Source of the DNA: Panopea generosa
Taxonomy: Eukaryota; Mollusca; Bivalvia; Adapedonta; Hiatellidae
Length of the DNA stretch: 64,000 bases
Reading direction: 5' to 3'
Assembly (NCBI GenBank): GCA_029582155.1
Contig: CM055895.1
Coordinates: 59,458,578-59,522,577 of the forward strand
Position 1 is the first letter of the stretch. Each line of letters begins with the position of its first letter. The notes beneath the pieces are model-generated. The model was not told the origin of the DNA and made no database searches. It was given only the letters and a program-made list of their open reading frames with translations. A program made the translations under genes and the position numbers. Shown piece by piece: positions 1-12,420 of the stretch.

Positions 1-287
1 TTTGAATGGTACTCATCTTCAAGCTCATAAGAATTCCAACTAGTCCTGTAAGGAATCTTTGGTCTCTATAACTTAAGCATCCACTTAAATATTAGATAAA
101 ATATGCCAAAAATATAATATATGATGATGATGATAAATACTAGGTAAAGTATTTGTGCTGACTATAAAGATACTGGGGGTGAATGATGATGCTGGTAGTG
201 TGTAAATTCATATGTTTGACGATGATGATTGTAGATGCATTCAATGTATGTGAGTTTAACTGTATTTATGAAACATGTATATTGCAG

Positions 288-458
288 ACAATCCTTACCC
301 CTCAGTCAAAGTTCTACAGTACCCTGGGTCAGGAGTGTGTCACTGCAGGATGTAGTGTGGACATTTTCTTGTTCCCCAACACATATTGTGATGTAGCGAC
401 CATTTCAGATATCTGCAGACTAACCAGTGGAAACATGTATAAGTACAGCTACTTCCAG
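288..458 (+). CDS. SEC24C/D-like: SEC24 exon a (57 codons, phase 0 to 0)
   Basis: The acceptor is 'tatattgcag' and the donor 'ag|gtaact'. The exon encodes the Sec24 trunk segment with '[10 protein letters not shown]', '[10 protein letters not shown]' and '[14 protein letters not shown]'. It is the first exon seen in the window; the sequence before 288 reads as intron. Confidence 0.9.
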
Positions 459-3400
459 GTAACTACTTCCGATATTCAGTTGAATACAAAATGTATTTCT
501 CGACCAAGCATATCTACATTTTATTGGCCATTTTATTATTGATTGAATATTTAGCATCATTTTTATGCCATCGAGGGCTAACAGACGATCATTTAACCTA
601 ACCACTGTTTCCTGGGATCCTGAAAGGTTAACCAGTACTTGAGCACACCCAATCTCTGCAAGTAACTGATTACTTCCCCACTTGAATCAGCAGTGAGAGA
701 TGAATGATAATGAGACACAATGTCGTATATCAATCATCACGGAGACTGTTGCCGGGCGGGGATTCAGACTCACAAAGGTCTAGTACTGATATAATTTGTC
801 AACTATTTACTTCTGTTTTGCAAATATGTTGTGTTGGAACAAGCAACACTTCACCCATCACAAGCAATGGAGTGCATTAACATTTTAATGTTGTCTAAAG
901 CACATGACAGTCAATTTACTGAAAGTTATAATAAGGCATTTGTTAGAAAAGTACATTTCTTAGCTAAAACTTTCATTCATAAATTGAATACAATGGGAAA
1001 TTTGTTTGCTAGATTGAAATGATTTTTTAATGTTTGCTTTTTAGCTCACCAGGACGAATGTCCAGGAGAGCTACTGCCATGACCACGGCATCGTTGTTGG
1101 TATCGTATGTAGACTCGGGTTAAACTTTTGCGTTCATTTGCATTTAAGTTTTGGTGTTTGCCTCCAATCTCAATCTTTGCATGGTTGGTGAGTTTTATCC
1201 CATAGGTGAGTTTTGTTGTCTTCTGACAACTCTTGTTATGGAATTTGCAGTATCATTGCTTAATATCTATAAAATCTCACTTTTACTTTTAGGCGGACCT
1301 GGATGGTGAACGATTTCTGGAAGATTTGAAAAATAATATATGTAGTCAGAGAGCATTTGATGCCATAGTTAGAGTTAGGACAAGTCAAGGTAAAAATAAC
1401 TACTTGAATGATTGATCGTCGTTAACACTGTGGAAAAGTTTGGAAACTTGCTATAAAGATATTATATTACCACAAAGTATTTAATTTCTAAAAAAAAGTT
1501 GTAATATACAATGGACTGTAAATTAATGTACTGAGAAAACCAAAATTGGATTTGTGATAAAAATACATGGCTATAAAAACAAAAAGTAAACTAAAATAAC
1601 ATATCTGATTTTTATTTTCATGGCAAATTTGTAAGTGAATGATCTATTGGCTTTTAAAATTGTACCAGAAATACATGTATGTGCATTTATAGAAAAATTT
1701 ACTTGTTTGTTCTAAAAGAATTTAAATGAATTGAAATTTCTGTGCTGCAGGTATTCGACCAGTTGACTTCCTTGGAAACTTTTACATGTCAAATACAACA
1801 GATGTGGAAATGTGTGCTATAGACAGTAATCAAGCTATAGACGTGGAGGTTAAACACGACGATAAACTCAATGAACAGGAAGGTGCATATGTGCAAGTGG
1901 CCGTGTTGTTTACCAGTGTTAGTGGACAAAGAAGATTACGGATTCACAATCTTTCCCTAAATTGTTGTACACAATTGGCAGACCTCTTCAGAAATTGTGA
2001 ACTTGATGCAACTATTAACTATATGGCCAAATATGGTATGTGCTGTTTGACCTCTATAAACTACAATCTTTATCTGTATTACTATTGCTATTGTATATAA
2101 ATATATTACTAAATGAATAGATAGTTAATAATAAATGAATGCACTGGCAGATTTAGAGGGATAGGTGTCCATTTCAGTGAAAAGTATGAAAAACTTAATA
2201 CATTGTACTTGGACCCCCACTGGTATTTACAAAAATGGCATTGGACCCCCTCCCTCCCTACTCCCAGTATTTTAAGTTAAAAATTTTATGTAAATGATTT
2301 CAGAAGTTTGGACAATAGTCACTATTAGTTCCAAGAAGTTGTGTTTTGTTTGTGTCAGAATTATGAGATTTGTTTGTAAATGGCAAGTTTCCTAGTTAAA
2401 ACTTAAACATGGATTGATTGATTGCGAAACAAGTTCTTGGAACTGACTCAAATCTACCTGTGTATAACTGGCACTAAACATATGCGGATAAAGTGTTGTG
2501 CTCAAGGACACAATATACATGTATGGTCGAGGGGGGTGGATCGAACCCATGTCCCCCCTATCCAGGATCCAATGCTCTAACACTAGACTATGTGCTCCGC
2601 TGTGCAAGTTTCCTGAATCTTTAACAATATATAGGAATTATTGAAACTAAAGCATAGAATTTTAACTTTTATTTCAGCCATAAGAACTGTTTTGAACAAG
2701 ACTCCCAGAGAGATGCGTGAACACATCATGACTCAAGTATCAAATATCCTGGCATGCTACAGGAAGAACTGTGCAAGTCCATCATCTGCTGGCCAGCTTA
2801 TACTGCCAGAGTGTATGAAACTGCTCCCAGTCTACAGCAACTGTGTCATTAAGAGTGATGGAATACAGGGAGGTATGTGGCTTTGTGGTTGAGTGAAACT
2901 GTGATCAAAATACATGTATGTTCAGTGAGGCCTCTGGGAAATGTACATGTAGATCTATATGGACAGTGTTGTATGAATAACTTTACATGTATATACTGAA
3001 CTTTGCTGTTTTACATTTGTAAAGTATATGTTGTAGTTTTGATTATGTTTAAATCATAATAGAAATATTTTGGATGTTTTGTACTGTTTGACTTTATCAT
3101 GCATATGATTATCTTTTGTTGCATGTTAAATATATCTGATTCAGATGATGGGGCATTAGAGAGAAACATATAAATGGTTGTTGACCAAATATAGTTGATA
3201 TTCTCTTTGAAATGCTGTAAATAACTGGGGAAATTAGAGTAACATACATGTGCATTTGTCAATAAGGGAAAATAAGATCTTGGTGTACAGCTGTATGTTA
3301 TTAATGATATTATAGATATAAAGTTATAGAAGAAGGGTTCGACAGCATACATGACAAGCAAAAAAATAATGTCAATTAATCTACTTTCCGCTTGATGATT

Positions 3401-6400
3401 AAACATTCAGGAATTAAGGTATTGTATTTCTTTTTAACTTGGTGGCAAACTCACATTTGAGGAATTTTAACTCTTGTTTGGAATGCCAGATTGCTCAATC
3501 CTTCATATCGTATAAATGACTATTAAAGTAAAACAGAATATTAGAAAACTGTGTATTTTATTTTCAGGTCAGGACATATCCACAGATGACCGCAGCTATT
3601 TAATGCATCTTATAAATGCCATGGATGTGAAATCATCATGTGCTTTCTTCTATCCACGACTAATGCCATTGGTAAGTGCCCAACATTTTCATAAAAGAAT
3701 AACACATCTGCAGTTACCATCTTATTGTGGTATAAATCGTGTCAATTTTAATCCATTTATTAGCTCATATTTTTGAGCTGGGCCCAATAAGCTCAGTTGG
3801 TAGCGCGTCTGACTAACAATCCAGGGTTCGTGAGTTTGATTCCCTACCCGGCTACTGTCTCTGTGATTATTGATATACGACATTGCGTCTCACTATCATT
3901 CATCTATCACCGCTGATTCAAGTGGGGAAGTTATCAGTTACTTGCAGAGATGGGGTGTGCTAGAGTACTGGTTAACCTTCCAGGATACCAGTAAACAGTG
4001 TTTAAGTTAACTGATTGTCGAATGTAAACACATTAATATTACATTTTAGAAAAAATTTATAAAGCTAACTTACTTAGATTTCCATATTTTCAGCTCTCAA
4101 ACCGTAGGTCAGTTTTTGTTTAGCTCAGATTTGATTTTTTTATTAAAATCTATTATTTTTCAGTAATAGTATTAATTTTGTAATAAAACTAATCACCTGA
4201 CCATCAGGAGAAAGGAGATAAATATGTGGTACTTATCATCCTTGTGCTCAAATCAATCCAAAGATCTGTTTGAGAAAGTTTATCATACCTGCATATTTAG
4301 TTGTTAAACTTTTAATGCAACATGTATGTACTGTAATTTGGAAGAAAGGGATGAATCCATAGACATACATGTATTACTTCGAAAACGACAGTTCATTTAT
4401 GCATTGTACCTTTGTTGTTACAGCACGAGTTGGATCCAAACTCACCCGAGATACCATTGGCAATGAGATGTTCTGCTGAGAGACTCCAAGACAATGGCGT
4501 ATACCTTCTTGGTATGTGCAACAATTATATATTAACCACATCTATGTGGAGCACTTGGTTCAATGGTAGGGCACCAAACTGATGATCTAAGGGTCATGGA
4601 TTCGATCCTCCCCAAAAGTCAGGTGTGGTGCCCTTGAGAAAGACACTTTTTCTACCTATGCTTAGTACTGGTATTACCCAGGTAGACTTCAAGCATGATT
4701 TGTATAAGGTATAAGAACTTGTTAAGCAATTGAAGTAAAATAAATAAATTTAAACTCTCTGTGTTAATACACATATATATGTGCATCTTGGATAACTTTT
4801 ATTTTCATTGGAGATACGTACGCCCATGCACAGACAAAATTTTAAGTGAAGCTTTCTTTCAATAATATGTTATTTTTCTCTCATTTTATCCGCAAAACTT
4901 GCAAGTAGATCATGGAATCAAAATGTAACAATGGGACGGTGTTGTTAGTTGTGGCGGTAATTCAGAGATTTAAAAAGTTTGTTCTGAAAATTGGTGATTT
5001 TTTTAAGAAATCGCTGATTTTAAAACACTGATTTTATATAGTTTTCTTGCTAATGTTCTAAAGAATCACTTCTTTATCATACCTTGAAATTTAACCTTGG
5101 ATTTACAATTTCGCAATGACAAAGTTGACCTGTATGTTGTGTTTACAGAGAACGGTGTGTCAATGTTTATATGGATTGGACACAGTGTTGACCCAGACTG
5201 GATACAGAAAATGTTTAATGTACAGAGTGCAGCACAAATTGACATTGATAAGGTGAGGACATATTGTCGGAGGCATAATTGATTGAGGATAGGAGCATCT
5301 TTAATAGTTTAAAAGTTTTCCTCAATATTAAACCTTAATCCACTGATGAGAAACTGGGCTCCATTAGCTCAGTCAATAGCGCATCTGACTATCAACCAAG
5401 GGATCATGATTTTAAATCTCGCTCGACCAGTCCCGATGATGATTGATACACAACATTGGGTATCATTATTCTTTTCCCACTGCTGGTTCAAGTGGGAAAG
5501 ATATCAGCTACTTTCAAAGATGGGTGTGCTTGAGTACTGGTCAGCCTTCAAGGATTCCAGGAAAGAGTGGTTAGGTAAACTGATCTTCTGTTAGCTCTTG
5601 ATGGCATAAAACATTCAGTCAATTAATTAATCCACTGATGAGTTGTGATAAAAATTGAATTACTTTTTATATTAAAATAGACTCTTTTATTAACTTTCAC
5701 ATTTAAATCTACAAAGAAAAGCTGTGCATGTCATTTTGTATTGCTTTTAGTCAGTACAATGTTAAACAGGTTATTTAAAAGCTTATAGTTAATTAAAAGA
5801 GAAATAGAATCGTGACATTGTTATATCTGACTAAGCAATTTACACATTAATGGAAATATTCACTTTCCCTTTGCCAGGCCAAATTAGCTCAGTCGGTAGG
5901 GTACCTGGCTATCTATCCGGGGCTAATCTCTGTATTGATTGATATATGACATTGCATCTTCAGTACTGGTTAACCTTACAGGATCCCAGGAAAAAGTGGT
6001 TAGGTTAACTTGATCATCAGTTAGCACTCTATGGCATAATAAATGCCAAAATATTCAGTAAATCACTTTGCATTTCTTTATTACAGTGTCAGTTACTAGA
6101 TTTAGACAATGAGGTATCCCGCAGTGTACGTGAGGTGATACAGAAGATTCGAGCAACAAGGAATAGATACATGAAGGTAAGAGAAATATTCTCTTTGTGT
6201 CATGGCTATCTCACAGAAATGTTGTTGATTTGCAAATAAGGATCCTAAATTTATTTGAATTTGATTACATGTCACTCTAATATATATAAAAATATCAATC
6301 AGAAATCGGTTAAAAAATTTCAAAATTACATACACCAAAGTTTGCTTTGAAATTAACGGCCTAAAATCATGTCGGAGAAAAAACAAATTCTTGGGTATAT

Positions 6401-7348
6401 TATGCCATATACTTTCATCAATTTTGGCTACTCTTAGTCGACTACATTCTCTGTGACATGTACACATAATTATATAACAGACTTTGAAGGGTTTAAATAA
6501 TATTGATTTTTTATGGCAACGACTTTTGAAGGGGCATTATTTTTTACCCCTGTCTGTCTTTCTTTACAGAAAATGTTTTTCAATCCGTAACTTCAGAAGA
6601 GATATTTGTATTTAAGTAATAGTGTGTAACTGTTTAGATCAAATTCGATTTTTGACCACATCGGTCAAATTTTTCACAAGTTGTGGCCCCTTTTTACTTT
6701 TTAGTAAACAATTGGCTTTCCGATTAATGGTGGGGAAATTCATGTTGACAGACAAATTTCTGGTTTTCTTCCATTCTGTAAAATTCATAAACATAGTATG
6801 TTTTTGCATGTATAGGACATGCTGATAACCTTCTGCACACATACAATGTATATATATTATATGGTCATATTTGGACACAACCCCAGTAGCAAATGTGATA
6901 ATGGAAATAACAAAATATATTTTCATTGAACTGGAGTGAGTTTCACATCTCAAGCTTGAACTTGCAGCAGCAACAGATAACCGCACAGATTTAATGTTGG
7001 AACAAATATTGATTCATTGGTAAAGGTTAACATGTAAACTGAACAATGTAAAATCAAATTTTAGCACTTTTTATCAAGTTGAGGTTAGGTGAAAATGGGG
7101 CCTGTTGGCTATGAAGCATTTACGACATAATATATAATATAAATGACTACATGTATATACAGAGGAGTTTTACATTTTAATCTCCATGTATTGTTTTCTA
7201 ATTTCAGTTAACAATAGTCAGACAAAGAGACAAGCTGGAGCCGTGGTTTAATCATTTTCTAGTGGAAGACAAAGGACTTAACGGCAGTGCCTCATATGTA
7301 GACTTCCTCTGTCATATTCATAAGGAGATACGGAATTTGCTTAGTTAA
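288..7348 (+). CDS. SEC24C/D-like: SEC24 (C/D type), C-terminal nine coding exons; gene continues left of the window
   Basis: Sec24 is the cargo-binding subunit of the COPII coat; with Sec23 it selects cargo at ER exit sites. Exons: 288-458, 1293-1389, 1751-2035, 2678-2872, 3568-3671, 4424-4511, 5149-5252, 6087-6176, 7208-7348. They total 1275 nt, splice in frame at GT/AG sites, and encode 424 residues and a stop. In order they give the end of the trunk fold ('VDIFLFPN'), the beta-sandwich ('[11 protein letters not shown]', '[18 protein letters not shown]'), the helical domain ('[19 protein letters not shown]'), the gelsolin-like domain ('[14 protein letters not shown]') and the final '[20 protein letters not shown]'. 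From memory these match vertebrate Sec24C/D better than A/B. The gene is partial only because the window cuts it. Introns hold SINEs and one core-repeat element but do not break the frame. C versus D is not resolved; invertebrates may have one gene for both. Confidence 0.93.
541..781 (-). repeat. tRNA-derived SINE, family A, minus strand
   Basis: The sequence is reverse-complementary to the other family A copies. It has a B-box-like 'gggattcagactc', the body marker 'gagacacaatgtcgtatatc' and the tail marker 'tttatgccatcgagggctaa'. It lies in a SEC24 intron. Family A has twelve copies or fragments in the window. Confidence 0.8.
1042..1237 (+). mobile_element. Core-repeat element family A1, short copy without tandem core
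   Basis: This ~195-bp unit runs from 'tagctcacc' to a perfect 6-bp-stem hairpin 'gttgtcttctgacaac' followed by 'tcttgtt'. It is closely related to 35005-35197 and to both ends of the longer copy 41404-42271. The hairpin end suggests a non-autonomous Helentron/HINE-type element; that class is inference. Confidence 0.6.
1293..1389 (+). CDS. SEC24C/D-like: SEC24 exon b
   Basis: This exon has acceptor 'acttttag' and donor 'ag|gtaaaa'. It encodes '[11 protein letters not shown]' and '[12 protein letters not shown]'; the last codon is completed by the next exon. Confidence 0.9.
1751..2035 (+). CDS. SEC24C/D-like: SEC24 exon c, beta-sandwich
   Basis: The acceptor is 'gtgctgcag' and the donor 'atg|gtatgt'. 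The exon encodes '[20 protein letters not shown]' through '[15 protein letters not shown]', the most conserved Sec24 stretch in the window. Confidence 0.93.
2411..2606 (-). repeat. tRNA-derived SINE, family B, minus strand
   Basis: The sequence contains the reverse B box 'ggatcgaaccc' and the reverse head 'gctctaacactagac'. The body marker 'ctaaacatatgcggataaag' recurs at 17525. It lies in a SEC24 intron. Confidence 0.7.
2678..2872 (+). CDS. SEC24C/D-like: SEC24 exon d, helical domain
   Basis: The acceptor is 'atttcag' and the donor 'gag|gtatgt'. It encodes '[20 protein letters not shown]' and '[16 protein letters not shown]', diagnostic for the Sec24 helical region. Confidence 0.93.
3568..3671 (+). 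CDS. SEC24C/D-like: SEC24 exon e
   Basis: The acceptor is 'attttcag' and the donor 'ttg|gtaagt'. It encodes 'ISTDDRSYL' and 'FFYPRLMPL', which match the Sec24 pattern 'TTDDRAYV...FFYPRLLPL'. Confidence 0.92.
3779..4020 (+). repeat. tRNA-derived SINE, family A, plus strand
   Basis: The A-box-like 'agctcagttggtagcgcgtc' and B-box-like 'ggttcgtgagtttgattcc' are followed by the family body ('attgatatacgacattgcg') and tail. It lies in a SEC24 intron. Confidence 0.85.
4424..4511 (+). CDS. SEC24C/D-like: SEC24 exon f, start of gelsolin-like domain
   Basis: The acceptor is 'tgttacag' and the donor 'cttg|gtatgt'. It encodes '[17 protein letters not shown]', the entry to the gelsolin-like fold. Confidence 0.9.
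4547..4752 (+). repeat. tRNA-derived SINE, family B, plus strand
   Basis: The head 'gcacttggttcaatggtagg' and B box 'ggattcgatcc' are followed by 'gtactggtattacccaggta' and an A-rich end 'aaataaataaattt'. Confidence 0.75.
5149..5252 (+). CDS. SEC24C/D-like: SEC24 exon g, gelsolin-like domain
   Basis: The acceptor is 'gtttacag' and the donor 'aag|gtgagg'. It encodes '[18 protein letters not shown]' and ends in phase 0. Confidence 0.92.
5356..5632 (+). repeat. tRNA-derived SINE, family A, plus strand
   Basis: The copy starts with 'attagctcagtcaatagcgc' and runs through the family body to 'gttagctcttgatggcataa' and a 'caattaatt' tail. The B box is decayed. Confidence 0.8.
5877..6066 (+). repeat. 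SINE family A, internally deleted, ending ~20 bp before a SEC24 exon
   Basis: The head 'aattagctcagtcggtaggg' is fused to the body 3' half ('actggttaaccttacaggat'). Its tail lies between 'gcactctatggcataa' and the exon h acceptor at 6086. Confidence 0.75.
6087..6176 (+). CDS. SEC24C/D-like: SEC24 exon h (30 codons)
   Basis: The acceptor is 'ttattacag' and the donor 'aag|gtaaga'. It encodes '[17 protein letters not shown]'. A SINE fragment ends about 20 bp upstream of the acceptor. Confidence 0.92.
7208..7348 (+). CDS. SEC24C/D-like: SEC24 terminal coding exon with stop TAA
   Basis: The acceptor is 'taatttcag'. The exon encodes '[20 protein letters not shown]' and '[18 protein letters not shown]', then TAA at 7346-7348. 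This is the usual Sec24 C-terminus. Confidence 0.94.
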   Translation, partial: LTIVRQRDKLEPWFNHFLVEDKGLNGSASYVDFLCHIHKEIRNLLS

Positions 7349-8170
7349 GTTAGGAGCTGCCGTGAATGTGATGGACACCATATTAGAATTGTGATATTCC
7401 TCTGCACCTGAATTTTACACAAGAAAACGTATAAATAGAGATGTACATACATGTAAATGTGTACAGTTGTTAAGGACAATTGAAGCCTACATATACCTAG
7501 CATTGCTCTGGCAACATGATTGGTTATATAACCAATTAACCATATATGCATGCACAGTTGTCCAGCTTTGTTGTGATATTGATATTTCAGTAGTTTGAGA
7601 AAGAACTGACCATACCCATGCCATCTATCGTCGTGTATTGGCTAATTATGAGGTTGCGATTGTATAAGTATGAGAATCAGTGATAATCTGTAAAACTGAA
7701 ATGTATGTTAACCGCTGTAATTTGCAAGGTTTAGCAGAGTAAAACAAGATACATGTGTTGCGGCACATGAGAAGGAAGATGTGAATTAAAAAACCTAAAG
7801 TTTAGATGGTGGAGATATATTTATTGTTATAGAACTTTGAGTTTTAGTGACACGTTTCTTTGTGTGAGATGGACAGTGCAATAAGTGTAGTTTGTCACAT
7901 AGACTTCAGGGTGGACCATCCACTCAAGTGTAAGTGAGGGGAGGAATACATGTTACAATACTAACCCATACCAGTTGGTGCTGCAAAAAGTTGTGTGACC
8001 TGCATTGATGTTGTCCAGGAAGATTCAAGGATACATATTGACAGTTGTTTGAATGGCAGATTATAAGTTTTATGTGATGTGTGTGTATTTGTGATATTTT
8101 ATTGATTGGCTAATTAGCAGAATGATATTTGATATTGATTGAATCAATAAAACATCTGACTTGAAAACAA
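7349..8170 (+). other. SEC24 3' UTR with polyadenylation signal
   Basis: Non-coding sequence follows the stop. A canonical AATAAA at 8146-8151 is the first clear poly(A) signal, so cleavage is expected near 8165-8175. The end is inferred. Confidence 0.6.
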
Positions 8171-9645
8171 ATAGTTCTATTTGCACCAACTTGTTAGAGT
8201 AATAATATGTATTAAACTTTAATCTAAAGTTGTGATACGTCATGTTGATAAGTGCTAGTCATGTTATAGAATGTTGAACGTTTATTTATGAGATCATTCT
8301 GAGAGCTTCTAAATAAATGCATAAAAATTGAAAACAGTATAATCATTTAACAATAAAGAGTATGCGAACAGTTTAAATGTCTCTTGTACTGTGTACTTTT
8401 ACTATTATATATAAATATTTTGTAAGTTCTTTCTTAAATCAGATTATGGTAAATTGATAAATATCTTTTTTTTTTCGGGTAAGGATGTGAAGGAGGGTGG
8501 GGGGAGGGGGGGGAGTAATTGAGAGAGCGGCAGTATCTTAAACTGTAAGTTTGTATTAAATATTACATGCCATAACGTAGACAATGATTTTGTTTTGATA
8601 TTCTTAATAATTTGAATTAAATTCAATAAGGACTACTAGGTGGAATTTGCTATCATAGTTGTAAATAAGAGTCATTCATTTTAATTTTATTATGCAAATG
8701 ATTTTATAAGGTGAATGAATATTTAATAATTAAAATCAAGGTGAATAATTTGCTTCTTTTTATTCAACTGATTATTCAATACAATTTTAAGGCTCACACA
8801 TTTCTAAATTTAAAAAGCTCTCATAAATAAGTTTCATGGAAATCGGTTGACATCCTATTTAACTTCCCTTTCTGACCTGTATATGGATGGACTTTTGGTG
8901 TTTGCATGCCTGCTTCATAATCGATAATATACCTGCTTTATGTTCGTCATTTTGGTATTTAACTGTTGGTCTGTTTTGTCTACCAAGTAGAGCCCAGTAA
9001 ATCTCCCTCGGAAATGAGGCTTCCTATAACGATCAGAAATTGATAGCTGGGAGTAACTTAAGATAGAGTAATAAAAAAGTATTGATATGAATAAATGTAA
9101 TTTCTGTTAAAAAGGCAAACAAAGATTTCTTAAATTTTCTATTAGGTACATATAGTAGCTTAATGAGATTAAAGTAGATAATTTTTCTGATTTTTAAACT
9201 TGGTAGTAGTAAAATCTATGCTATTCTTGTGATATGTATTAATACTTATATTTTCAATATGTTGTTTATGTTGACAAGTGCTACGTCATAATAATTGATG
9301 TCAAGCATAGACCAAATTGTGAGTGCCATTTACTTTCTGATAGTGCATTTATAATATTATTATTTTCAATCATTTTTGTTTTTATGGATCTGTGTATCTG
9401 AAACTTTTTTGATATGGTAATTTCTTTTTCTTTCTTTTTTTTTGGAAGTATCCACATCTAATTACAATGATAATGATTTATTTGTACAACTTTTATTATA
9501 AAACACTACATTGTTTGACCGTTAACTCTCAGTCTGTCTGGATGTGTAAACGAAACTCCTTTACAATTATTGATATTTGCCTATATGTAATTTCTATAAA
9601 TGTACATTTTACAAAAATTTGAACATAAAGTTTATCTCTATTTCA
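8171..9645. other. Intergenic, AT-rich, no gene seen
   Basis: I see no conserved coding frame on either strand. The only notable site is a G-rich run at 8494-8514 (three G tracts split by single T and A) able in principle to form a G-quadruplex. Confidence 0.6.
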
Positions 9646-9874
9646 TTAACCCTTTACTTCATATAGACGCCTTTGGACACCTCTAATATTGAAAGCATTA
9701 ATTCACCAGGTATCAGCAATGGGTGAATTATGTTTATATTAACTGACAGAGTGGAAAAAAGTGCAGGAAGATGTTCAGATTCCTCAGTTACGAGCAATCT
9801 GAACTCTTCCTGCACTGTTTTCAATGACATTCTGTGATTGGTGCGGGAAAACAATCTATGAAGTAAAGGGTTAA
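9646..9874. mobile_element. piggyBac-type MITE with TTAA target duplication
   Basis: A 221-bp element is flanked by TTAA on both sides (9646-9649, 9871-9874). Its 14-bp terminal inverted repeats are CCCTTTACTTCATA. The TTAA duplication and CCC start are those of piggyBac elements. Inside is a long imperfect inverted repeat from 'gtgcaggaag' to 'cttcctgcac'. A second copy is at 36497-36703. Confidence 0.85.
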
Positions 9875-9949
9875 ACAAAAAATAGCATTCATACTTCAGA
9901 TATCGGTACACCATTTCTTGATGTTGAATAAATCAATATGTGGGACTGT

Positions 9950-10120
9950 GGTGTATACTTGTAGTGAATAGAGTGTTGGCCAGTCATGCCAGAGGTTTCA
10001 GGCCAGATTTCTAGCTCAACCTGATTTCTCTCAAAAAACACTCAATACTGGTTCTACTCAGGAAGCGGACTCTAAGAGCCTTTATATTAACTTTGAACTT
10101 TCTTTACAATCAAGCTAAAA
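9950..10120 (+). repeat. SINE family B-like fragment
   Basis: The sequence has 'gaatagagtgttggccagtc' as a decayed head and 'actggttctactcaggaagc' in the body. It matches the minus-strand copy at 52185-52338 over much of its length. Confidence 0.6.
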
Positions 10121-12420
10121 TAAACATGGTATAAACTATTAATAAATCAATACATACTTTTTTTTATATAATGATTAACATATAACTTGTGCGTTTACTC
10201 TTTACAAATGGCATTACATGTATATATGTGATGTAATATATAATAGTTCAACTCTGCAATGATTTAAAATAATATTGTATAAGTCAGTTGTGTCTCAAGC
10301 ATGAGATATTTTCTGATGACAAGTACAAAGTACTGAAACAATACAGATCTGTGTTAATGGAAGATTTGCTTGTAATGTTTGTTTGTTATTAAGGTTATAA
10401 TTTTGGTGTTTAGACTTGCCTAACTTGTCCTTTTTGTGTTGCCTGGGATGATGAGCAGGTGCTGAGTGATTGCATTGTCTATAGCCAACATTTTTGTTGT
10501 TTTGATTTGACAGTCAAACTTCCATTTTCTTCAAGATTTTTTTTATGAAATTTTGTGGATAGATTACAAACCTGATAATTAAGCTTGGGCTTAGCTTTTG
10601 AGTCAATCAAAGCTAAGATTGCCAAAAATAGAAATGTAAGTTTTCACTCAGTTACTGGAGTTTTGTTTTAAATATTTTGATGATAGGTTCCTGACCTGAA
10701 AAGGAAGTTATTTTAAAAAAGTAATTCAAGATAAAATGATTATTTTCCTTTTTACAACATTGATGAAAACAAAATAATCATATCCAGTTCACAAATCACA
10801 ATGAAAATCATTTTGCTCCAACATGTTCGAATCAAGTGATAGGCAACATCTAATTCTACAGAGATCTTGGCATATAGTAAAACGTAATTAATGTTTGATT
10901 TTTTTTTGCCAGTGTTAACATCAAAAGTTATTTTCTACTACAATTATTGTAATCAGTCCAACTGGAACATATGTCTGTGGTCTTAATTTTCAGCAAGGAC
11001 TCTCTATTCTTATTTCTTCTATAAAATGACCCCAATGACCATTATCGTATAAAAAAATAACGCTGTGCTGTAAGAAGTTTAGAATTTTAGTATAACTGCG
11101 TTTAAAGAGGACCTCTGTCGATATTTTCTACCTTAGCTGTAAAATGCACATTTACCTATATAAAACATATATTGTAGTAGTCTCTTCAATAACTTTATAT
11201 TATATTTCGTCTCTGTAGTGTAAAATTCTTGAATTTTGTTGAAAAAATACTAAATTGGTCCTCGCGATAAAGTCACTCATTTGCCAGTAACAGGTTATGC
11301 TAAAACTATGATGAACAAAATGGAAAACGCCGTACCAGTGTATTAAGAATTTCTTATAAATGAGATAAACTACAAGGAAGGAATTGACCATTATCTTCGC
11401 TTGGGATAGTCCTCTTTGTAGGTTCAATAAACTTTCCATCATTACTTGAACAGAAAGTTATAGGCGATGCATCTTTAAATGAGAGAAAATTTGATGTGTT
11501 TAATTCACTATAAAAATAAATATGTATTTTTTTGCTTTCAAAAATATTAAAAACATCTGTAATTATCAGAATGGAGTTACTTCTCTGTACTTGGTATTTA
11601 ATGTATTGATGTACTGTATAACCAATTTTCTTCTTAAAAATAATTTATTACTTCTTTAAAATCAATTTGTTGCTTTTTAACAAAAAATTCATAACTTCTC
11701 GTGTTGAACATGTGTGAATGAAATATTTATTTACCAAAGTTTAAGTTTATGCTTAAATAAAGAGATATATGACTATTCAAATACACTATCTGCTTCTGGC
11801 ATTTTGTCTTTAATAAAAAAATACTATTCTGTTTTAGGCTAGAAGATTTTGTAGATGTATGTTTAATAAAAAATATTTATGATTAGAAACAGATATTTAT
11901 TTTTGATTCAAGTTATTGTTTTGTCTTTAGAGAACAATACAGCACCGATATGTTTTTCTTGCACTGTTCATTTCATTATAAATTTTCATGTTCATTGACG
12001 AGCCGTCTGTCAAAACTTATTTTCTTATGACGCTGTTCAGTGAAAAGATTTAACAAATAGTCTTGTATTAATGTGGTATGGAATTATTATATGCATCAAA
12101 ATAAAGAAATAAAATATCTGTTACAAAAGTCTTAATTGTGTCCTTATATCATGCATATTGTCCCAAATCAATTTGTCCAAAGATTTATATAGAAGGATAG
12201 GAAACTTGTATCTGCCTTCTAAATGTTGATAAATAAGCATGGGAAGAGTTATTAATTTGGCAAATTAATCATTCAAATTTCACAGGCAACTGATTTGTTA
12301 TACATGAAATATAAGGTATTTGTAACCTTAGATGTTTTATAATAATTTTAAACATGGAAAATGATTTTGAATTTAAAATATTGCAGTATAAAGTTATATT
12401 TCAAGTACTTTCCTTGATTT
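10121..12420. other. Intergenic AT-rich sequence; possible short MITE inside
   Basis: I see no gene. The segment 11104-11417 is bounded by the 9-bp inverted repeat AAAGAGGAC / GTCCTCTTT and could be a ~314-bp MITE, but no target duplication is clear. Confidence 0.4.
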
